In this document: one piece after another, positions 11,640 to 24,200 of the stretch
Layout of the letters: each line of letters starts with the position of its first letter
Numbering within the stretch: the stretch's first letter is position 1
Assembly: GCA_015499995.1 (NCBI GenBank)
Contig: JADNRV010000471.1
Coordinates: forward strand, 1 to 31,374
Origin: Flammula alnicola
Lineage: Eukaryota > Basidiomycota > Agaricomycetes > Agaricales > Strophariaceae
Direction: 5' to 3'
Length of the DNA stretch: 31,374 nt
Made by a program: the position numbers and the translations under genes
The notes under the pieces: model-generated
Told to the model about the DNA's origin: nothing
Database searches by the model: none
What the model saw: the letters and a program-made list of their open reading frames with translations, nothing else

Positions 11640-13120
11640 TCACGCTTTCTTGTTAGCTTGGATTTGGTTATTCACCACGACTCCAACAATAATACCGATG
11701 ACGGCGAGAAGAATAAGTGTGATGAAGAAGCAAATCCACCGCTTTTTTCGCGCAGCACGAGCCGAGGCCACTGCCTTATCGGTATATTGCAACCTGGCAG
11801 GAGTTGTCAGCACATCGCTCCGACTACAGGCGACGAGCACTTACCCAGCTTCTGTGTCCTTCTCAACTCCACCTGCTTGCGTTTGGATAACATTGATAGT
11901 CTCGTCTTGCTGTTCCACGAGAACGCTCATCTGCATGACGTCACGAATTAGCAACGATAACTGGCCCAAGGTAAACATGCCACTGACGTCGTTGAATAGT
12001 TGGGCCAACTCAGCCAGGGTCCTTTCAATACGCTTGATATCTTCATGCCGCTCTTGGACCTCCCGATAAGCTGCTTGTGAACTCGTATAACGGGAGTTCA
12101 TCAGCTACACACGACCAATGTCAGTCTATCATCATTACCATGATGGCGCGTGGAACTGACCGCTTGACTGAAAATTTGTCCACCTTGCTCATCATTAACG
12201 ACAGCGCGAATTTCCTCTGGTGTTGCATCAGGTTTGACTACACGTGGTGTCAGTGCGTGCCTTGCGGACAGATTATCTCAATATAAAAGGAACTGACCAA
12301 TCTTGAACTGTCTTTCCATACGTTGCTTGTATTTTGTGCGGTATTGCTGCTCCACAGACTGATAGTTTTGAATGGCTTCCACAAACTTGGATTTGACGAA
12401 GGCAGCCTGCTCATTTTGTCAGCAACCGTGGAGGCGTGTAACAACAAGATATTCACTTGTTGCTTCTTGATCTGACCATCGCGACCTGACCCTCCTTGAG
12501 CTTCTAGGGCCTTCACGCGACGCTTGAGAGTTGCGCTGAGTGCACTGGTATCCTCGACGAGTTCGTCCAATTGAGCAGCATTTCGTTGAGCGGCAACATC
12601 GTCCATGTTGTTCAGTGACCGTGAGTGAAGATCACTAATTCGCTTGATGTTCTCATTGAACGCTTGCATACTGTCTTGGATAGAAGAAATCTGGACACGA
12701 TTGCAAGTTTGCAAATAAGCCGTGCGTAGAGACCGGACATGTGGTATCTCAAGAAACTGACCTCGCTATAGAACGCGGCCATATCCCCTCCTGCCCCACC
12801 TGTTGGTGTCGACGGAGCTAGATGTGACCTGCTATCTCTCACATCAGCCATTTCGTATGAGCGGTCATCTTGTTGGGCGTATGGGTTCGCCCTGCGACTT
12901 TGGTACCCATTTCCCCCGTTCCCTGACGCCTGCGTCGGATACGAGTTCCTATTGAAGAGATGTTGACCAAACACAACTTTTAGACAAAGTTCTGACACTC
13001 ACGAGCCCATATTCCCTTGCTGTTGAGCCTGGTCAACCACAAAGAAACAGTAAGATACGAATGAATTCCATGGAAATGGTTGATACTGACCCTCATTGCG
13101 GCAAGCCTGTCTCTGGCCAT
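11640..13120 (-). CDS. Sso1/2-type plasma membrane syntaxin (Qa-SNARE)
   Basis: Exons: 13091-13120, 13003-13028, 12762-12948, 12457-12690, 12298-12406, 12161-12237, 11988-12104, 11845-11930 and 11640-11793, totalling 339 residues. It is the target SNARE for secretory vesicle fusion at the plasma membrane, pairing with Sec9 and Snc-type partners. The disordered Gly/Asn/Gln N-terminus precedes a three-helix Habc region (ISSIQDSMQAFNENIKRISD..). The SNARE helix follows: RIERTLAELAQLFND joined to MSVLVEQQDETINVIQ, with the zero-layer Gln in VEQQDE. A basic stretch (ARAARKKRW) and a C-terminal anchor (FFITLILLAVIGIIVGVVV) end the protein. The intron 11931-11987 is 57 nt with no stop in frame; reading through it would insert 19 residues in the SNARE helix, so it must be removed. 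Confidence 0.94.
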
Positions 13121-13510
13121 TTTTATTGATTTGTATAGTTTGTTATCGTTATGAAATTAGACGAGAAAGAAGAGAGATAGAGAGGGGACTGAGTGTCGAG
13201 TAGGAGATGTGCGTGGAAGCAGTGGAACGGGCACTAACACCTGTGACAGTGCTGGAGAAAGATGGCTGTACAGGGCGGCATAAACACTGCCAAATACTAT
13301 CACTGGTTCCGCCATACTACTTAGTTGAATCATTCGATGCTGCGCGTGCGACGTCAGCTGCGTATATTATTGACTATGGAACAGCCTTCGGAGAATGATT
13401 TCTGAAATACGAAATTCTATCTATGATGCATAATCTCCTATGTATGATACATTCTTGTGAACGGAAGAGTTCTGGTCATTCATAATGACCATTTTACATC
13501 TGTTTCCTTT
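13121..13510. other. Intergenic spacer
   Basis: Upstream region of the syntaxin gene and 3' flank of argininosuccinate lyase. AT-rich, with imperfect ATGATGCATA/ATGTATGATA words near 13420-13450. No gene or RNA recognised. Confidence 0.5.
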
Positions 13511-15268
<1,758 letters not shown>

Positions 15269-15336
15269 CGTGAATTGTAGGTGAGGAAGCGAATGGCAAA
15301 CTTGTTTTTCAGGGTACTGTATTTTTGGACGCGACA

Positions 15337-15345
15337 GTGACTCAC
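15337..15345. promoter_or_regulatory. Gcn4/CpcA-type site upstream of argininosuccinate lyase
   Basis: The 9-bp palindrome GTGACTCAC contains the core TGACTCA at 15338-15344, the consensus bound by fungal bZIP regulators Gcn4/Cpc1/CpcA. It lies about 70 bp upstream of the argininosuccinate lyase ATG, a classical target of this regulon. The match is seen directly; binding is inferred. Confidence 0.7.
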
Positions 15346-15654
15346 GTCACTTTATGGGGTTCGGCTAATTCGGCCGTAAAGTCTAGACGCGGTAAAGTGG
15401 CCTGCGTGTGTTGTCATACCCATCCTAAAGGTAATAGTGTAACAACCTCATCAGACCAAGACTTGGGTTGACGAAAGGGCCAAGGCAACCTCCTTGATCT
15501 TCCTTGCCTATCGAAGTCGCAATTTCCCAACTCTCGAGGCCGCGGCACTCAGCACTTGACGTGTGCACAACATATACGGGCTCTCGGGTCCTTGCACCAA
15601 GATTATCGCTTAAATCGCTCTGTTGAGCAGTTACACCACCTCTTCAAGCTTTCG

Positions 15655-17419
15655 ATGATTCGTCGTCTGCAAATGCGACAGTGGTCGCTATGCTTTTCCA
15701 TTGCCCTAAACTCGTACGTGTTGTCCGATTCATATTTTGGACGAAGTAATTGACGAAGACGGCTAGGTTCTGCGCAGGAGGGATGTTCACGTTCCCTCTC
15801 ATATCCCCAGCATTGGCTACTCACTACAAACTGAGTCAACCTCATTTGACAACCATAATCCTGGCGTAAGGAATATCCAAATCTTCGCAATTACATATTT
15901 CTCATCACGACAATAGTGGGATGATGAGCCAATATCCAGTAGCGGTTATCGTTGGATCACTCAATGACCAGCACGGACCTGCTACATGCACGCTTCTCGC
16001 AGCAGCACTGTTTTCTACTGGATTCGGTGGATTTTCATGGGAAATATACAACACTCCGAGCGATCTTCCAGTTTCTCAAGCTTCATTTTATCGACTAGTC
16101 TTTTGCTTCCTGTTAGTTGGCCTTGGAACGGTGTTTTCGTACGTATCTCACTATTTTAATCCCTCCTATATATCCCTGACTTACACCCCTAGATATTGCT
16201 CGTCCTTATTTGCGGCATCCAAGTATTTCCCAAATCACATCGGACTAGCTTCGGGTGCCACCATGGCTCTATTCGGACTTTCGCCGTTGTTTTACTCCGT
16301 CATTGCAACATCATTTTTCATGGATCCGACAACTGGACTGTTAAACGTTGTTTCTTTCACGGCCTTCCTGGCTCTCACGACTAGCTTCGTCTACATTCCT
16401 GGGTGGCTCAATCTGCGACGGTTTCCAATCAATTCGACTGGTGGAATTGAACCTAATTCAAGCCATGTTGAAGGAGCTATCGCTGCAGAAACAACACCAC
16501 TCCTGGCTTCCGAGTCTACAGAGCATCCCAGCGGACGGCCCTTGGATCCTACCGTCGGTGAATTACTGAAGAAAGTTGATTTCTGGCTACTTGCCATCTT
16601 CTGTATTTTCACTCTAGGAATGGTATGTGATTCTCTCTATATCCTTCCTTTCGTACTGACCTTTATTTGATAGTCTGAAATGGTGATCTCCAATATTGGC
16701 ACCCTTTCCGAATCCCTTCCGCCACCTCCATATGAATTAACGTCAGGCCGATCCGTCGCTAGCTCTTCTGCTGCGTTCCAAGTCAAGCTCATATCGGTTG
16801 CCAATACTCTATCTCGTATTTTCGTCGGACCACTGGCAGATCTTGTTTCGCCCGTCCCTGGTTATCTATCGACGGGAGTTCAGACTTTCCCAAGGAAGCA
16901 CGTAATCAGTCGATTTGCGTTTCTTTCTGGCGCGGCGACTTTGCTCTCGCTAACATTCCTCTGGATGGAATTCGGTGTTCGGAGTCAAGCTCAGCTGTGG
17001 GCCCTCAGGTAGTGATACTTTTCTAAATCAAGTTTTATACACCTCTAATTCATGCCCTTAGTCTTGGAACTGGCCTCGGCTACAGCACTGTCTTTACGGT
17101 CCTGTGAGTTAATACTCAACATGGCCTATACTAAAGGACGTCTTCTAACCTTTATCACAGACCCAGCCTAATTTCATCTCTATGGGGTTTACAACATTTA
17201 GGAAGAAACTTTGGCGTCCTAATGTACGCGCCATTCACAGGGACGCCGATTTTTTCGTACCTGTATGCACTTATCTCGGCTTCGCACACTCAAGGAGGGG
17301 AGCCGATATGCAAGGGCCGACCATGCTGGCAATTGACGTTTTCTCTGGGAATTGCAACTTCGATCATGGCGCTGTTCATCAGTCTTACTCTGTGGAGGCG
17401 TTGGCGCGGTAAAATCTAA
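15655..17419 (+). CDS. Major facilitator superfamily transporter, Mch1-like
   Basis: Exons: 15655-15713, 15767-15865, 15917-16138, 16193-16622, 16674-17008, 17062-17103 and 17161-17419, totalling 481 residues. It is a twelve-helix type membrane carrier with an N-terminal half (FSIALNSFCAGGMFTFPLIS onward), a soluble central loop (STGGIEPNSSHVEG..LLASESTEHPSG) and a C-terminal half starting KKVDFWLLAIFCIFTLGM. Features resembling the yeast Mch1 family of monocarboxylate-transporter relatives include LSRIFVGPLADL, SSLWGLQHLGRNFGVL, the APFTGTPIFSYLYA segment and the Cys-containing CKGRPCW loop near the end. The substrate is unknown; Mch family members in yeast do not all carry monocarboxylates. 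An in-frame upstream ATG at 15556 exists, but MIRRLQMRQW gives the usual short cytosolic start. The gene is divergent from argininosuccinate lyase, sharing a 386-bp upstream region. Confidence 0.85.
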
Positions 17420-17502
17420 TGCTGAAATCTAATACTGAAACGAAGGTCAGTCAGTACTGTTAACATTTGGAACTAGCTAACCTCCAATGCTTAAAGTTAC
17501 AA
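17420..17502. other. 3' flank of the transporter gene
   Basis: Eighty-three bases between the transporter stop codon and the adjacent inverted-repeat element. Presumed 3' UTR; nothing distinctive. Confidence 0.4.
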
Positions 17503-17738
17503 TACTGTACTAAATCAATCAATTCGGCGGTCACAGGTCACAGGCCTACTCGATTTGACGAAAGGTCACAGAGGTCACAGTAAAAATCCCCAAAATCCCC
17601 GCGGAATGGTCGTTCCGGGCATCAAAAAGCTTACAAATCCATCAAAATATGCCAAATATAGTAATTTGACGAATTCAAAATTTCGTCAGTTGGGTCACAG
17701 GTCACACCTACTGACGAATTGATTGATTTAGTACAGTA
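17503..17738. mobile_element. MITE with perfect 24-bp inverted repeats (family 2)
   Basis: A 236-bp element. The left end, TACTGTACTAAATCAATC..., and the right end, finishing TTTAGTACAGTA, are perfect reverse complements over 24 bp. Both begin with TA, so a TA target duplication is likely. Inside each end lie tandem 7-bp GGTCACA units (17529-17543, 17563-17579, 17693-17707), and a TGACGAA / TTCGTCA inverted pair lies at 17667-17673 and 17682-17688. No coding capacity. The repeated GGTCACA words look like subterminal transposase-binding repeats, but that is inference. Its ends do not match the other two elements. Confidence 0.82.
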
Positions 17739-18362
17739 GTTGGCATTTTAAATATATTCTTCCATGTGTACATTAGTAGTCTAGCATTTCCAGGGTCTCT
17801 GCATCTTGACCCTTCTTTGTTTAACGCCCCGCATCAGCACAGGTCGTTGAATTGCATACCCTATGTATACGTATACTTATAAGTACCCCGACGTGGACTG
17901 TATCTAATCACCGTTCTCTGTTGCCCTTTTTGGCATTGATTCCTTTACCTGGTTCGGAATTACTTCTGTGAAATTGAATTTACCCCCTCCGTTTCAGTTT
18001 TCCGACTTCTGGTCATGGTCTGTATATGCCTTCTATCCTTATGAATCAACAGCAGCTCATTCGTGTATGTAAAGGCGTACTTAAACTTGGATAGTAGCCT
18101 CGGCCCGACTATGCAATGTGTATGACACCATCAAACTTAACACCCATCATGATCCCCACAACTTGAAGATAACCACACCCTTCGGGATTTGGTTTCCAGC
18201 GCGCCTCTACTTATATAAAGAGGTGTCCAGGTGCTCTTTATTTTTTTCGCGTCAGAGGATCTTCCAAACTGATACTCCATTCGCTGTGCCAGAGCCCAAC
18301 TTTCCGCACTTCATCTATACCGAACTTGAAGAACGGCTAAAGGCTAAACTGTTCGAGATATC
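17739..18362. other. Intergenic spacer upstream of AIG1-like gene
   Basis: A stretch of 624 bases. It contains TATA-like words (GTATACGTATACTTATAAGTA at about 17868-17885, ACTTATATAAAG near 18209-18220) that may serve the downstream gene. Open frames are short and no family was recognised. Confidence 0.4.
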
Positions 18363-19281
18363 ATGTCTAGCCTGAACAGATTTTATGCAGCAATCCTTCA
18401 TGGGGTAGCTGCAAATGTCATGTATCAAGGATTCAAAAGCATACACAACCTGCCAATAGACGAAGTCATGAGCAAGCAGTATGGGGGTCATTTTCAGTAC
18501 CTCACTATACAAGGGTATGTAAGCTGCTACACTTTCACGTCTTGGAGCAACCGACAAATTTCCTGTTCCTCAGGCTATCGTTAGCTTGCCTTTCAATGAT
18601 GTTGGGAATGGTAACTGACTTGTTTCCACAGCTCACGAGTGAGTTCCCGTCCTCGAATATTATATTCTTTCAGATATCATGTACAATTCACTGAGCTTAT
18701 TTACAGGCGTAAAATTTGCGAAACGATATCTCACGATTGTTGCTATGCCTGTGCGTCTCGTTTTCAACCCTCAATCCTTTCCCAAGCTGAAATGTAAAAA
18801 CAGCTTTCTGTAGTCGTTTCACTCATCTATTGGTCTCTCTTGCTTTTGTTCCCAAAGCTCATCATACCACAAGTCATGTCAGAATCTTCTTCATCTGCAA
18901 CCGCGCCCGTGCTCTTTCGCCTGCCACTTTCTGTGGATCTATCATTGCATGCGGCTCCTGCAGTGTCCCTCATGCTGGATTTCTTCCTCTTCGAGGCAAA
19001 ATATAACAAGAGGGATGTCCGAGTCGCTGCACCGATTGCTGTAGTTGCCTTTGCTCTGTGGTATTGCATTTGGGTGGAATATTGTGGCAAAATGAACAAA
19101 GGAGTTTGTGAGTTTATCCCTCTTTTGATTCTTACATTTACACAGAATATTGACGTAACATCGTCCAGTTCCCTACCCTTTTTTGACCGAAAATACCCAA
19201 CCAGTTCGAATTGGTATCTATATCGGAGCTATTATCCTGTCGCTTTCCTCATTCAGGCTCATCAATAGTCTACGCCGTTGA
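18363..19281 (+). CDS. FAR-17a/AIG1-family membrane hydrolase
   Basis: Exons: 18363-18514, 18574-18638, 18707-18750, 18804-19107 and 19169-19281, 225 residues with consistent phases. Family members are multi-pass membrane proteins; human AIG1 and ADTRP hydrolyse fatty acid esters of hydroxy fatty acids with a Thr/His pair. Here the motif KQYGGHFQYLTIQG places Thr at about residue 48, and LSVDLSLHAAPAVSL places His at about 135, the positions expected for catalysis. Other family features are LPIDEVM, the central VVSLIYWSLLLFP helix, LDFFLFEAKY, WYCIWVEYC and a last helix RIGIYIGAIILSLSSFRL. I saw no defect. The fungal substrate is unknown, so a lipid-hydrolase role is inferred from the family. 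Confidence 0.9.
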
Positions 19282-20115
19282 ATAGTATCGTATACCCCAA
19301 ATCCATCTAATATATCCGGAATCTTACAATGAACTTATCAATTTAACACAGGAATCTTCAACTCGTTTCATGTTTATACATTCCTCACAACTCAAACGGA
19401 AGTCGATCTATCCGCTAATGGTCATCGCGTGCATCCCAGTTGCAGAGTTGCGCCACACTTTAGCGTTACACGATCATTCTCTCGGAGTGTTGCAGTTCAA
19501 GTTGGAACTTGCAGAATCCAGGAGACAATCAGAAGCGGCATCACGTTCGCATCCATGCCCGAGCATATCCATGGACATGAACCAAACTAGCCTCCCCAAA
19601 TGCGGTCCGAGCGTCTTGTGAGCTTTGACGAAAAAAAGGGGATATACCCGATATACATATGACCGCACCAAGAAGGGAGAACTTATATATGGACTATCCC
19701 CGTCTATCCCAACCTACCAAGTCAATAAAAGCCTCCTAAAACATGTTAACAGCTTTCCGTGCTGGTTTGACTTGGGGAAGGGACTGCATCAAGTAGCTGC
19801 CTGTAGCTGCACCTCAGCATCAACGGAGTTGGGCAGCAATATCGAAAGGCCAACAAAGGGCAAAATCATCTCCAATACAAGTCGTAAAATAATTGTTTGT
19901 CAGGTTATTGTTATACAGGATTATACGCACGACTCATAAACAACTGAGAAAGTACTGGGAACATTTTGCTACATTTTGTGGTCGTTTTCACAACGTTTTC
20001 AAGTCAGAGACTGGTGCTTACATAAGCCTACAGTTATTAATATTCGACTGCGAGTAACACCCTGCTGGATGGTGGCACGTGGACTGGCACCACAACCCAC
20101 TCGCGTGTAAAGTTG
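19282..20115. other. Intergenic spacer, no gene recognised
   Basis: The 3' flank of the AIG1-like gene followed by sequence without a recognisable gene. Plus-strand frames at 19370-19621 and 19625-19939 are open but show no family resemblance and no paired splice sites. I leave them unannotated. Confidence 0.4.
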
Positions 20116-20355
20116 TACAGTGTCTTGCATATTGTTTTGCACACGGATTTTTTTCAACAGCTGTTTGGCCCTGCTTGCCTAGCATGGGAAACGTGATGCC
20201 GTTCAGATGCCGTTTCCGCTTGCATACCCGAGGGCATTCAGTTGGTTGTGTGTGCTCGACAGCCGAACTTGCCGACCAAGGCACCATCAACATTTGTCAG
20301 CACCCACGCAAAATCTGGCGAAGTTGATGTGCAAAACAATATGCAAGACACTGTA
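20116..20355. mobile_element. MITE, Tc1/mariner-like ends (family 1, copy B)
   Basis: A 240-bp element including the flanking TA. It has perfect 28-bp terminal inverted repeats beginning TACAGTGTCTTGCATATTGT and ending with the reverse complement at 20328-20355. The first bases agree with copy A (TACAGTG-CTTGCATAT), as do the following GGATTTTTTTC run and the internal GCTGACAAA..TGATGGTGCCT block, which appears inverted in the right arm. Copy B has weaker pairing inside than copy A, so it is either older or a distinct subfamily. No coding capacity. Its right end lies 19 bp before the PIG-H start codon. Confidence 0.85.
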
Positions 20356-20374
20356 AACCTGTGAACCGCGCGTG

Positions 20375-21169
20375 ATGGAGCCTATGGAATCAATGGCGTC
20401 CGATTCCCCTGGCACTGGGCGACGGCAGTATCCCCTGCATGCTCATCCGGAGTTTTCAATTCTTGAATATCCTGGTTACCGAGAGTACAGACTAGAGAGC
20501 CAAAAACCAGCAGACAAACAGTCATCTGCTTCCCGCAACCTGGCATCTTGGATTTTCGGACCATGGCTGTTCCTCGCTTTCTGTTGGCAAGCTGTGCATA
20601 TTTAGACTATAGTCGAAGGACATTTCTCTAACTCATAATTGCAAAGCTTGCAAAGCTACCGCGAAATTATGCGTACCCGGTCATCATTGGTTGTCTCATT
20701 CTGGTTATCAGGTCTGCCTTCTTCCGGGTTCTGTATGGTGGGTGGACACGTTTATCTGGTGGAACGTCTAATCTAATCAATTTACTAGAATCTGTAATTC
20801 TGCTGCCACCTCACGGCATTCAACTAGAGACGTACCGAGGGTTCCCAAATATGCGGCCCTTCTTCGCCAGCAAGAGTTTTATATCGTCTACCAGCCTGCA
20901 GGACATCGTCATCAATGAGGGATTGAAAGGATGGAATGTCCTCTATTATCTTGTTGCCATCAAGCGCAACAACCCTCAAGGCAGCGTTTTGGAAGTTGCA
21001 TACGAGGTAGTTCATTCTCTTGCCCTTACAGTGAAAAGGAATAACATTTGCCCAGGATCTTTTGCCTTGCCATTCAATCCTTCTCCAAGTCCTCGAGGGT
21101 ATACACGAACTCATTCTATCCAGTCCAACTAGAGCTCATAGCCTAGAACATGCCAATGTATCCCATTAA
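20375..21169 (+). CDS. GPI15: PIG-H, GPI-GlcNAc transferase subunit
   Basis: Exons: 20375-20593, 20647-20737, 20789-21006 and 21056-21169, giving 213 residues. It is part of the ER complex that moves GlcNAc to phosphatidylinositol, the first step of GPI-anchor synthesis. A soluble N-terminus is followed by a membrane hairpin (SWIFGPWLFLAFCWQA and YPVIIGCLILVI). The family core is ESVILLPPHGIQLETYRG, SFISSTSLQDIVINEGLKG and WNVLYYLVAI, ending LLPCHSILLQVLEGIHEL. Exon 2 has two possible acceptors nine bases apart (20647 or 20656) that differ by three residues (LAK). The start at 20375 is the first ATG after the adjacent MITE. The gene converges on the IST1-TBC gene with only 74 bp between stop codons. 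Confidence 0.92.
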
Positions 21170-21243
21170 TTGTCATAAAATACAAGTCCATGGATGATGC
21201 ATGAAATGATGAAAGAATTTGTGGATGCATAACGCCATAATCA

Positions 21244-24200
21244 TCAACGTAAGGAAGGGCCTTCTTCGCTTTCATATGCACTCAAGAGTTCGTCATAACC
21301 CTCGTCGTCACCTTCTTCAGCCGCACTTTCCCTCCGACTTCTCGGAATCTCTCGACTTTCGGTGGAGACTTTTCTAGCCCTGTGTCCAGTAGAGACTTTA
21401 CGTGGTCGCTCTTCGTTGGTAATGGTATCCATAGAAGATTTTCTCGGTCGTTCTTGGTCGTTTGAAGACAGTTTTCTTGGACGTCTCGATGATCGTGACA
21501 ACCCAGGGGATACTGAGACATGATCATCCGAGTCGAAACTGCTTGCTTTTGGGGTCGTTATGCTTTCCTGGTCATCTGCAGGCCACTCAACGGTCAGTTT
21601 GGAAGGACTTGAAGTTTTCTGCTCGGCAGATATCTGAGACCGTTGAGTGTCTTGAATTTGAAGGTTCGCTGGACGAGGATACCGTTTTGCCCGTACTCTA
21701 GGAGATCTCGCAGTTACTCCTATAGGAGTTGTAGGCAAACTGTTCTCTGAATCAGCGACGCCAGACCTTTTCCAAGAAGATTTTCTGGAGGGTGCTGGCA
21801 ATTCGCTCGAAGTAGCATCAGAACTCTCTGATTCTTTAGCTTCAGGTGACACAGTTCGTTGACTGTCCAGCGAAGTGCTTTCTTGAAGTGGGGATTTTGC
21901 AATTAAAGGAGGACTGTGGATATCGGATGATGCAGATGAATTTCTTGATGATGGGCGTGATAGGCGCGCATGAGCTACATGAAAGTTGGGTGCCATCGGA
22001 GATATAGATCGTCGATTTAGGGCTACAATGCGACTAGAACTGTTGTCGGAGTCGTATTCTGACCTGCTGGACTTTGGAATACGTGCAAAGGCATCAGAGG
22101 GTGATAAAGACGACACCGAAGACTGGGAATCTCGGTGGAAATGGTTCCGTTTTGCCCTCATTACATCCGCCCATTCATCGGTGTCAGGCGTTAACATGGC
22201 GCTTGTTGCGCTTGCAGATCGCGGGTGGCCGCTGGATTTTCTGCGGCCAGAAATTATAGGACTGCCGGAATTAAGCACGAGGGGCTTTGGCACAGATTTC
22301 ATAGGTACTAAAGGTGGAGAACGCATTGAAATAAGTGTCTTGGTCTTTTCTAAAAATCCTGCACTGTGTGGAGGCGAGAGTGCCTGGGGGGTCTGCGCCG
22401 ATGGTTTCTTGGGTGGAAGCGGAGGAGAAAATATTCCCGGCGAGTCGAAAAATGGTATAGAGCCGCGTGTTCGACTTGAAATGGATTCAAGTTGTGATAA
22501 ATGTTCTGTCTCTGTTGCATTGGGTGCAGAATGCTCGGTAGGCGCATTCTGCGTATTCATGCCCCATGAACCCAAAAAACCCCTGGCACGCCAGTTTGTA
22601 CCGACCTTGGAAAGTGTAGCAACGGTATCGGAGCCTTTTAACTTTTCAGCATAACTCCAAATATTAGAAGATGCCTGGGAATTTGGTGGAGATTGAGTTT
22701 GTTTGCTTTGGATGTTAGCGGCGATGTCGACTGGCGCGGGGGGTTCTGGTGACGGTGGTATAGATGGGACCTCATCTTCCATAGCGGTTTGATTTGTTAT
22801 CCCTCTCCAAAAGGTGTTTGAGATCTGAGAAGCCAAAGTAGATTGGGTAGTTGCTGACGTCTCTGTTTCGTCGCTATCGGTGTAGTCACTACTGAGCCGT
22901 TTGTTGCTTTCTGCAGGGGGTTCGGTTGCGGAAGTCTGCCGCTGATGTGTTAAACCTCTCCACACATTGACTTTAAAGCGAGCGCCCAAACTGAGTGTAG
23001 GTTGCTGGGCATTGACAGATTCTTGTTCGCGGCGTTGGGCTAGTTCATATGCAGTTTGCAGAATTCGTTCGATGCCTCCTACACGTTTCGGATCGTAGAG
23101 CTGAAGGAAAGATAATGCTTCCATAAATGAGTCTTGAGATTGCCCTGGCACCAGAGGCAACTGTGGAACATATTCTACTTCGTCGGTCCACAAGCTGCGT
23201 GTGCTCTGGCCAACTTTACCGAGCCTGAAATATTAATTATTACTGTGAAATTACCCATGTCAAGAACTTAAATACCTATATAGGTGGTTCTTGGCTCGAA
23301 GGAGCATACTAGTGCAAATGTCGAGCAAGTAATCGAGCTTTGGGTTCAAGCTCCTTTCCCGCGGTGGTTGACAGAACAGGACATCCCAGACCAGAAACAA
23401 TGAAGATAGTGGCAGTGTATGGGTGAGTATTGGCATCAACCATCGGCTAAAGTTTAAAGAGAAAATAAGCAAGACATCGGAACATGGAAAACGGAAAAGG
23501 ACAAACTATGAGTAGTGCGGCAAAGATGGGTCTAAACCTGAATCTTCCTGGGATTGGAGGTCAGCACTTCGGACAAAGGGAATGAAAGGAATGTCCTCAC
23601 CAGATGGGTTTGAAACTCGGCATCTGCCCAGGATAAACGGTCGCTGAATTTCTTCATCCAAAGATGACCTTCGTCGTCCTCTAACCCAGCAAATTCTGCC
23701 ACCACTGCCTCCAATAACCAGAAAGTATCGGCTTCCACGTGTGCCAGATCTTCCGCGTCTACTTCTTGCAATAAAACGGAATAGAGTGGAACCAAAACAG
23801 ATGGAGTGTGATAGGACATGCTTCCAGGGTTGATCGTATTGTGTAGGTAGGCTAAGCGGAGTAGTGAAGAGCAATGTTGCGGATGAGCAGTTCCAAAGAT
23901 ACGTTTCCGAGACGGCAGCAGGGTCGTGGAAGTCGTTTGGCTCTCGGAGCGGGTTGAATCTGAGGAAGTCAGCGAGATGCCAGGAGTAACATCCTCCTCG
24001 GGTTCAAGGCGAATCTCTGGCGTTGGAGCAAGATGGGATCCCTCTTTGTCCTCGTTTTGGAGAACCTTCAATCGAGTTTCAAGTATTCGCGCATACGGTA
24101 TTCGGACGTCTTCAGGCACTCCTTCGTTGAGAGGACATTGGGCAAATGTTTCAGGTTCATCTTCGATCAGGGCGAAGACACTTCGTGGTAGGCCAGAGAG

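Noticed and set aside
22074..22654. Plus-strand frames opposite the IST1-TBC tail
   Set aside because: They mirror the Ser/Pro-rich coding exon on the minus strand and have no conserved motif.
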